Source of the DNA: Microbacterium oleivorans
GTDB taxonomy: Bacteria; Actinomycetota; Actinomycetes; Actinomycetales; Microbacteriaceae
DNA: 64,000 bases
NCBI RefSeq assembly: GCF_013389665.1
Contig: NZ_CP058316.1
Coordinates: 1,674,001-1,738,000, forward strand
Direction: 5' to 3'
The first letter of the stretch is position 1, and each line of letters begins with the position of its first letter. Positions 58,580 through 64,000 of the stretch are shown here, piece by piece. The notes under the pieces are model-generated. The model ran no database searches. It saw only the letters and a program-made list of their open reading frames with translations, and was not told the origin of the DNA. Both the position numbers and the translations under genes were made by a program.

Positions 58580-59410
58580 GTGGACATCACCACCGTGACC
58601 GGTTTCCGTCTCGCCCGCACCCGCGACGACCTGCTCCTCGCGCCCGGCGAGCGGTTCCTCGCCGGCGGCACCTGGCTGATGTCGGAGCCCCAGCCGGACA
58701 CCACCGGTTTCGTCGACCTCACCGCCCTCGACTGGCCGGCGATCGAGATCCTCGAGGACGGGCTGCGCATCGCGGCGACCTGCACGATCGCGCGGCTCGT
58801 CGCCTTCGCCGAAGGGCGTCTCGAGGTGCAGCCGCCCGCCGACTGGACGGCCATCGACCTCGTCCCCGCCGCGGCCGATGCGCTCCTGGCGAGCTTCAAG
58901 ATCTGGAACACCGCGACCGTGGGGGGCAACCTCTGCCGGGCCTTCGCCGCGGCAGCGATGGTCAGCTTCGCGGTGGCGCTCGACGCCGTCGCGGTGATCT
59001 GGCCCGCCGGGGGCGACGAGCTGCGGATGCCGGTGGCCGAGCTCGTCGTCGACGACGGCGCGACCAGCCTCGGTCGCGGTGACGTGCTGCGCGCGATCGA
59101 GATCCCCACGTCTGCGTTGCGCTCGCGCGCCGTCCTCCACAAGATCGCCCTCGCCGAGCTCGGACGCTCCGGCGCCGTCGTGACCGGACGCCTCGACCGC
59201 GACGACTCGTCGACCTTCACCGTGACCGCCGCCGTCCGCCGTCCCGTGGTCCTGCGCTTCGCGGCTCTGCCCTCGGCAGACGCCCTCACCGCCGCCGTCG
59301 AGGGGGCCCCGGGCTACTACACCGACCCCCTCGGGGCGGCCGACTGGCGGCGGGCCGTGAGCGCGGTGCTGGCACGTCGGGCCCTCGACGGACTGCGGAT
59401 CGCGTCGTGA
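58580..59410 (+). CDS. Molybdenum hydroxylase FAD-binding subunit
   Basis: 276-residue CoxM/XdhB-type flavoprotein that passes electrons from the iron-sulfur clusters to the acceptor. FAD motifs: FLAGGTWLMSEPQPD and IWNTATVGGNLCRA. GTG 58580 after GAGAGGAG. Its TGA overlaps the GTG of the large subunit. The upstream 197 bp contain TAGGCT at 58463-58468 and no clear operator. Confidence 0.9.
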   Translation: MDITTVTGFRLARTRDDLLLAPGERFLAGGTWLMSEPQPDTTGFVDLTALDWPAIEILEDGLRIAATCTIARLVAFAEGRLEVQPPADWTAIDLVPAAADALLASFKIWNTATVGGNLCRAFAAAAMVSFAVALDAVAVIWPAGGDELRMPVAELVVDDGATSLGRGDVLRAIEIPTSALRSRAVLHKIALAELGRSGAVVTGRLDRDDSSTFTVTAAVRRPVVLRFAALPSADALTAAVEGAPGYYTDPLGAADWRRAVSAVLARRALDGLRIAS

Positions 59411-62160
59411 GGTTCGAGGTCGACGGCGCGGCCGTCGAGGCCGAGCCGCGAGCCGGTCAGTGCCTGCGCACGCTGTTGCGCGAGACGGGCCGCACCGAGG
59501 TGAAGAAGGGCTGCGACGCCGGCGACTGCGGCGCCTGCTCGGTGCTGCTCGACGGCGAGCCGGTGCACTCGTGCCTCATCCCCGCGGCGCGCCTCGAGGG
59601 CCGCCACGTCACGACCGCGGCCGGCCTGGCCCCCGGCGACGACCTCCACCCGGTGCAGGAAGCGCTGATCGATCACTTCGGCTTCCAGTGCGGCTTCTGC
59701 TCGCCCGGCCTGAGCGTCACCGCGGCCTCGCTGTGCGGCGACGACCTCGACGACCTCGACCGCAAGCTCAAGGGCAACCTCTGCCGCTGCACCGGCTACC
59801 GGCCCATCCGCGAGGCGGTGCGCGCGGCGGTGCTCGGCCCGGTGCGCGAGACCGGCAAGCCGCCGCACGGACGCCGGGCCGTACCCGCCGGGCCGGCCGG
59901 GGTCGGGCGCTCGGTCTCGCCGGAGCCCGCTCGCCGCGTCGTGCAGGGCCGCGAGCCCTACACGTTCGACATCGACGGGACCCCCGCCGGCGCACCGCTC
60001 GTCCTCCGCGTGGTCGGCTCCCCGCACGCGCATGCGCGCGTCATCGCCGTCGACACGGATGCCGCGCGTGCCGTGCCCGGGGTCGTCGCGATCTTCACGC
60101 ACGCCGACGTCCCCCGCATCCGGTACTCCACGGGCCGGCACGAGCACCGCGAGGACGACCCCGACGACACCCTGATGCTCGACGACGTCGTCCGACACGT
60201 CGGGCAGCGCGTGGCGGCCGTCGTCGCCGAGACCGCGGAGGCCGCCGACGCCGCTCGGCGCGCGATCCGGGTGCGTTACGAGGTCCTCCCGGCCGTGTTC
60301 GACCCCGAGGAGGCGCGCCGGCCCGGAGCGCCGCTGCTGCACCCCGAGCGCACCCCGGCCGATCGTGTCGACGAGGCCGGCCGCAACGTGATCGCGAGCG
60401 TGCATCGCGAGACCGGCGACACCGCCGCGGCCCTGGCCGAGAGCGCCGTCGTCGTCAGCGGGACGTGGTCGACCCAGCGCGTCTCGCACGCGCAGCTCGA
60501 GACGCACGGCTCGGTGGGATGGCTCGACGACGACGGCCGTCTCGTCATCCGCTCGTCGACGCAGGTGCCCTTCCTCGCACGCGACGAGATCGCCCGCCTG
60601 TTCGACCTCAGCCCCGACCGCGTGCGCGTGCTCACCGGGCGCGTGGGCGGCGGGTTCGGCGGCAAGCAGGAGATCTTCACCGAGGATCTCGTCGCCCTCG
60701 CGGTCCTGCGCACCGGTCGTCCGGTGGCCTACGAGTTCTCGCGCACCGAGCAGTTCCAGCGCGCGTCGCTGCGGCATCCGATGCGGGTCGGGGTGACGCT
60801 CGGCGCCGCCCCGGACGGCCGACTGACGGCCATGACGATCGACCTGCTCAGCGACACGGGCGCATACGGCAACCACTCGCGCGGGGTGATGTTCCACTCT
60901 CTGGCCGAGTCGACCGCGATCTACCGCTGCGATGCGGTGCGGCTGGACGCCGAGGTCGTCTACACGAACAACGTCCCCTCGGGCGCGTTCCGCGGCTACG
61001 GTCTCGGGCAGGTGATCCTGGGCGTCGAATCGGCGATGGACATGCTCGCCGAGAAGCTCGACATCGACCCTTTCGAGCTCCGCCGCCGCAACGCCGTCGG
61101 CCCGGCCGACCCCACGCACGAGCACGATCTGGTCTGGGGCAGCTACGGGTTCGACCAGTGCCTCGATCTCGCCGAGTCGGCGCTGCGGAAGGGCAACGGG
61201 GTCTCAGCCCCGGACGGCTGGCTGGTGGGCGAGGGGATGGCCGCGGCGATGATCGCGACGATGGCGCCCTTCGGTCACATCGCCCACACCACCGCGACCC
61301 TCCGGGCCGACGGCTCGTACCTGCTGCGCACCGGCACCGTCGAGTTCGGCAACGGCACGAGCACGGTCCACCGTCAGATCGCATCGTCGGTGCTCGGCAG
61401 CGAGCGCCTCGAGGTGCGCAGCGCCGACACCGACGCCGTCCGCCACGACACGGGCGCGTTCGCGTCGGCCGGCATCACCGTCGCCGGGAAGGCCCTGCAC
61501 GCCGCCTGCCTCACGCTCGCCGACCGGATGCGGCACGCCGCGGCCGCCCTGACGGGAACCGATGCCGCCGGTGCCGTGCTCCAGCCCGACGGCTCGGTCC
61601 GCACGCCGGCGGGACTCGTCGGCGCGGCCGAGCTGATCGCGGCCGCCGATCCGGCCCATCGCGACGACGACGGACTGACCGCTGACGGCAGCGAGCTGGG
61701 CGAGCAGCGGTCGCTGGCCTTCAACGTGCATGCGGTCCGCGTCGCCGTCGACCCCGAGACCGGCTCGGTGCGCATCCTCCAGTCCGTCCAGTCGGCGGAC
61801 GCCGGCGTCGTCCTCAACCCCGCGCAGTGCCGCGGCCAGGTCGAGGGCGGCGTCGCGCAGGGCATCGGCAGCGCTCTGTACGAGGAGGTGATGATCGACG
61901 ACGGCGGCCGGGTGATCAACCCGGTGTTCCGTACGTACCGCGTGCCGCAGTCCGCCGACATCCCCGACACCGAGGTCTACTTCGCCGAGACCGACGACTC
62001 GCTCGGACCGTTCGGGGCGAAGTCGATGAGCGAGTCGCCCTACAACCCCGTCGCGCCCGCGATCGGCAACGCGATCGCCCGCGCCCTCGGGCACCGGCCC
62101 CACGAGCAGCCCTTCAGCCGGGATCGGGTCTGGCGGCTGGCTCAGCGCGACCCCCGCTGA
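59407..62160 (+). CDS. Molybdenum hydroxylase, fused [2Fe-2S] and molybdopterin subunits (xanthine dehydrogenase-like)
   Basis: 917 residues. N-terminal iron-sulfur part: plant-type cluster C36, C41, C44, C56 (KKGCDAGDCGACS) and second cluster C95, C98, C126, C128 (QCGFCSPG, NLCRCTG). The molybdopterin part (about 165-917) shows GGGFGGKQE, GAFRGYGLGQ and the catalytic Glu876 in KSMSESPYNP. Fusion of these two subunits with a separate FAD subunit is seen in several actinobacterial hydroxylases. Purine, pyridine or other N-heterocycle hydroxylation is expected; the ABC importer downstream suggests the substrate comes from outside. Confidence 0.92.
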   Translation: MRFEVDGAAVEAEPRAGQCLRTLLRETGRTEVKKGCDAGDCGACSVLLDGEPVHSCLIPAARLEGRHVTTAAGLAPGDDLHPVQEALIDHFGFQCGFCSPGLSVTAASLCGDDLDDLDRKLKGNLCRCTGYRPIREAVRAAVLGPVRETGKPPHGRRAVPAGPAGVGRSVSPEPARRVVQGREPYTFDIDGTPAGAPLVLRVVGSPHAHARVIAVDTDAARAVPGVVAIFTHADVPRIRYSTGRHEHREDDPDDTLMLDDVVRHVGQRVAAVVAETAEAADAARRAIRVRYEVLPAVFDPEEARRPGAPLLHPERTPADRVDEAGRNVIASVHRETGDTAAALAESAVVVSGTWSTQRVSHAQLETHGSVGWLDDDGRLVIRSSTQVPFLARDEIARLFDLSPDRVRVLTGRVGGGFGGKQEIFTEDLVALAVLRTGRPVAYEFSRTEQFQRASLRHPMRVGVTLGAAPDGRLTAMTIDLLSDTGAYGNHSRGVMFHSLAESTAIYRCDAVRLDAEVVYTNNVPSGAFRGYGLGQVILGVESAMDMLAEKLDIDPFELRRRNAVGPADPTHEHDLVWGSYGFDQCLDLAESALRKGNGVSAPDGWLVGEGMAAAMIATMAPFGHIAHTTATLRADGSYLLRTGTVEFGNGTSTVHRQIASSVLGSERLEVRSADTDAVRHDTGAFASAGITVAGKALHAACLTLADRMRHAAAALTGTDAAGAVLQPDGSVRTPAGLVGAAELIAAADPAHRDDDGLTADGSELGEQRSLAFNVHAVRVAVDPETGSVRILQSVQSADAGVVLNPAQCRGQVEGGVAQGIGSALYEEVMIDDGGRVINPVFRTYRVPQSADIPDTEVYFAETDDSLGPFGAKSMSESPYNPVAPAIGNAIARALGHRPHEQPFSRDRVWRLAQRDPR

Positions 62161-62220
62161 GCAGCGACGCATCGGAAGCCGTCACAGCATCGAAACACGA
62201 GCGCGACGCTGACCGAAATA

Positions 62221-62240
62221 TTCAAGCAATAGCTTCAAGC
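62221..62240 (+). promoter_or_regulatory. AT-rich direct repeat before the ABC importer
   Basis: TTCAAGC occurs twice with a 13-bp period (62221-62227, 62234-62240) in the only AT-rich part of the 151-bp gap (62161-62311). It may be a promoter or regulator site for the importer genes; no partner regulator is visible. Confidence 0.35.
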
Positions 62241-62311
62241 CAGCACCTCCCCGCAGCGGCATCCGTGCACCCGCGCTGCGTTCCTGCACCCGCACACCCG
62301 AAGGAGAACCG

Positions 62312-63421
62312 ATGCCCGTTCCGCGCATCCGGAAACACCGCCTCGCCGCGACGCTGGCCACCGCCGCCGTCGCCGCCCTCGCCCTCTCGGCCTGCTCGAC
62401 GAACGCCGCCGAACCCGGCGCCTCGGGCTCCGACGACTCCGCCTCGTTCGGCGAGATCAGCGTGCAGTACTCGTGGATCAAGAACGAGGAGTTCGCCGGC
62501 GAGTTCTACGCCTACGAGAACGGCTACTACGACGAAGCCGGCTTCGACGAGGTCATCGGAATCTCCGGACCCGACACCGGTGTCGCGAAGCTGCTGTCGG
62601 GCACCGTGCAGGTCGCGCTCTCGGACGCCGCCTCGGTGGGCGCCGCGGTCGCCGAGGAGGAGGCCCCGCTGAAGATCATCGGCGCGACCTTCCAGAAGAA
62701 CCCCTTCACGATCCTCTCGCTCGCGGACGGCGGCAACATCACGTCGCCGCAGGACCTCATCGGCAAGACGATCGGCGTCCAGGACTCCAACGCCTCGGTG
62801 TTCGCGGCCCTGCTCAACGCCAACGACATCGACCCCAGCCAGGTCACCGTCGTGCCCGTCGACTTCGACCCGACCCCGCTCATGGACGGCCAGGTCGACG
62901 GCTTCATGGCCTACCTCACCAACGAGGCGCTGACCGTCGAGCTCGCCGGCTACGAGATCACCAACCTCTCGTACGCCGAGAACGGCGTGCCCTACGTCGC
63001 CGAGACCTTCACCGTCACCGACCAGTACCTCGCCGAGAACGAGGAGCTCCTCAAGGAGTTCCTCATCGCCGAGATCAAGGGCTGGACCCAGGTGTTCCAG
63101 CAGCCCGTCGACGACACCGTCAGCCTGGTGCAGAAGTACTACAACCAGGCCGCCGAGGAGTCGGAGGACGGCCTCGAGGCCGTGTTCGGCGCCCTCGACC
63201 CCGAGAAGACGACGGCCGGCATCGCCGCGCAGAACCTGCTCATCTCGACCGAGGAGACCGAGGCGAACGGCCTGTTCACCATCTCGGACGACCTGAAGCA
63301 GCAGACGGTCGACTCGCTCGCCGCCGCCGGCTGGGAGGTCTCGGTCGACGACCTGTTCGACACCACCATCATCGACGAGATCTACGACGAGAACCCGGAG
63401 CTGCTGAACTACCTCCCGTGA
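62312..63421 (+). CDS. ABC transporter substrate-binding lipoprotein (NMT1/ThiY-like)
   Basis: 369 residues. Signal peptide with lipobox LALSAC (Cys28), then the NMT1-type pattern [20 protein letters not shown] and [19 protein letters not shown] and a final [15 protein letters not shown]. This pattern (Trp-x-x-Asn-x-x-Phe-Ala-Gly) is typical of binding proteins for N-heterocycles such as hydroxymethylpyrimidine or riboflavin. AAGGAG precedes the ATG. Codon use is strongly biased (GAG, GGC), suggesting good expression. Its place behind the molybdenum hydroxylase suggests a heterocyclic substrate of that enzyme. Confidence 0.88.
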   Translation: MPVPRIRKHRLAATLATAAVAALALSACSTNAAEPGASGSDDSASFGEISVQYSWIKNEEFAGEFYAYENGYYDEAGFDEVIGISGPDTGVAKLLSGTVQVALSDAASVGAAVAEEEAPLKIIGATFQKNPFTILSLADGGNITSPQDLIGKTIGVQDSNASVFAALLNANDIDPSQVTVVPVDFDPTPLMDGQVDGFMAYLTNEALTVELAGYEITNLSYAENGVPYVAETFTVTDQYLAENEELLKEFLIAEIKGWTQVFQQPVDDTVSLVQKYYNQAAEESEDGLEAVFGALDPEKTTAGIAAQNLLISTEETEANGLFTISDDLKQQTVDSLAAAGWEVSVDDLFDTTIIDEIYDENPELLNYLP

Positions 63422-63443
63422 GTTCGGACGCTTCCTCCATCAC

Positions 63444-64000
63444 ATGACACACGACGACACCCGGGATGCCGGTGCCCCTCGCGGCACCGGCATCCTGATC
63501 GACGGCCTCAGCAAGACCTTCAGCACCGGCCGCGGCCGGTCGGTGACGGCCCTGCAAGACACCCACCTCCACACCGACAAGGGCTCGTTCCTCGCCCTGC
63601 TCGGCCCCTCGGGGTGCGGCAAGTCCACCATCCTGCGGATCCTCGCCGACCTCGAGAACCCGACCGCGGGCGAGGTCCGCGTCGACGGCAAGACACCCCA
63701 CGAGCTGCGCCGCGACCACGAGCTGGGCATCGCCTTCCAGGACCACGCCCTGCTCCCCTGGCGCAGCGTGCTGGCCAACATCCGCCTGCCCTTCGAGATC
63801 GCTGGCCGCACACCCGACAAGGCCTACATCGATGAGCTCATCGCGCTCGTCGGGCTCACCGGCTTCGAGAAGGCGAAGCCTGCGCAGCTGTCGGGCGGGA
63901 TGCGGCAGCGCGTCTCGATCGCGCGTGCGCTGGCGCTCAAGCCGTCGGTGCTGCTGCTCGACGAGCCGTTCGGCGCGCTCGACGACATGACGCGGCAGAA
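63444..64000 (+). CDS. ABC transporter ATP-binding protein, SsuB/TauB-like (3' end outside window)
   Basis: The first 185 residues are visible. Motifs: Walker [11 protein letters not shown]-loop [11 protein letters not shown] (the PWR/LPW pattern of the nitrate/taurine family), signature [15 protein letters not shown] and Walker [16 protein letters not shown] 63444 starts 22 bp after the binding-protein stop; no strong ribosome site is seen. The matching permease should follow beyond the window. Confidence 0.9.
   Translation, partial: MTHDDTRDAGAPRGTGILIDGLSKTFSTGRGRSVTALQDTHLHTDKGSFLALLGPSGCGKSTILRILADLENPTAGEVRVDGKTPHELRRDHELGIAFQDHALLPWRSVLANIRLPFEIAGRTPDKAYIDELIALVGLTGFEKAKPAQLSGGMRQRVSIARALALKPSVLLLDEPFGALDDMTRQ

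Overview
The window is high-GC, densely packed DNA with many GTG starts, 4-bp ATGA/GTGA gene overlaps and frequent leaderless starts. Gene content (an Rv2578c-type radical SAM protein, a 13E12/DUF222-HNH protein, DUF3073, HtaA/HmuTUV heme uptake, S8 protease) points to an actinobacterium of the family Microbacteriaceae, most likely Microbacterium or a close relative. This is an inference from gene content and style. I see no rRNA, tRNA, CRISPR array, insertion sequence, integrase or prophage.

Layout. 1-3175: secreted S8 protease running off the left edge. 3381-8123: an ECF-type importer (two YkoE-like S components, fused double ATPase, T component) with a siderophore-interacting flavoprotein; its operon promoter carries an iron (DtxR/IdeR-type) box. 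8169-20056: VanY-like peptidase, SOS-controlled radical SAM protein, DEAD-box helicase with a repeat-rich tail, RND exporter, paired fluoride channels, topoisomerase IB and an SOS-controlled 13E12/HNH protein. 20263-24253: small membrane protein, DUF4097-PadR pair with palindromic operators, stress protein, DUF3073 and an MFS transporter. 24250-30900: purF and purM, then a GlcNAc module (nagB, ROK regulator, PTS EIICBA). 31641-40589: heme-uptake locus with hmuTUV and two extra exported proteins on one strand, facing an HtaA/WxL-like fusion and a DUF916 protein on the other, with two iron boxes between. 40561-46855: purD, PadR-controlled MFS exporter, purC and a uracil/xanthine permease. 47001-47882: a double-VOC protein flanked by extragenic palindromic repeats. 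48036-53871: a cellobiose-type ABC transporter, GH1 beta-glucosidase and LacI regulator with CebR-like operators. 54103-55052: purS-purQ. 55074-55790: about 700 bp of noncoding repeats. 55821-64000: 2-hydroxyacid dehydrogenase, MocA/XdhC maturation genes, a molybdenum hydroxylase and an ABC importer truncated by the right edge.

How it fits together. Two separate iron-box-controlled uptake systems (heme through HtaA/HmuTUV, and an ECF importer with a siderophore reductase) suggest an iron-scavenging, soil- or host-surface-type bacterium. Sugar inputs are beta-glucosides (ceb/bgl) and GlcNAc (PTS/NagB). Purine synthesis is spread over the window (purF, M, D, C, S, Q), while the molybdenum hydroxylase cluster probably oxidises an imported N-heterocycle. 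DNA-damage control appears at two good LexA-type boxes. The most unusual items are the iron-controlled ECF-SIP operon, the HtaA-WxL-like fusion beside a DUF916 protein, the hairpin-rich repeat block at 55 kb, and a GGATGCC heptamer that recurs through genes and intergenic palindromes.
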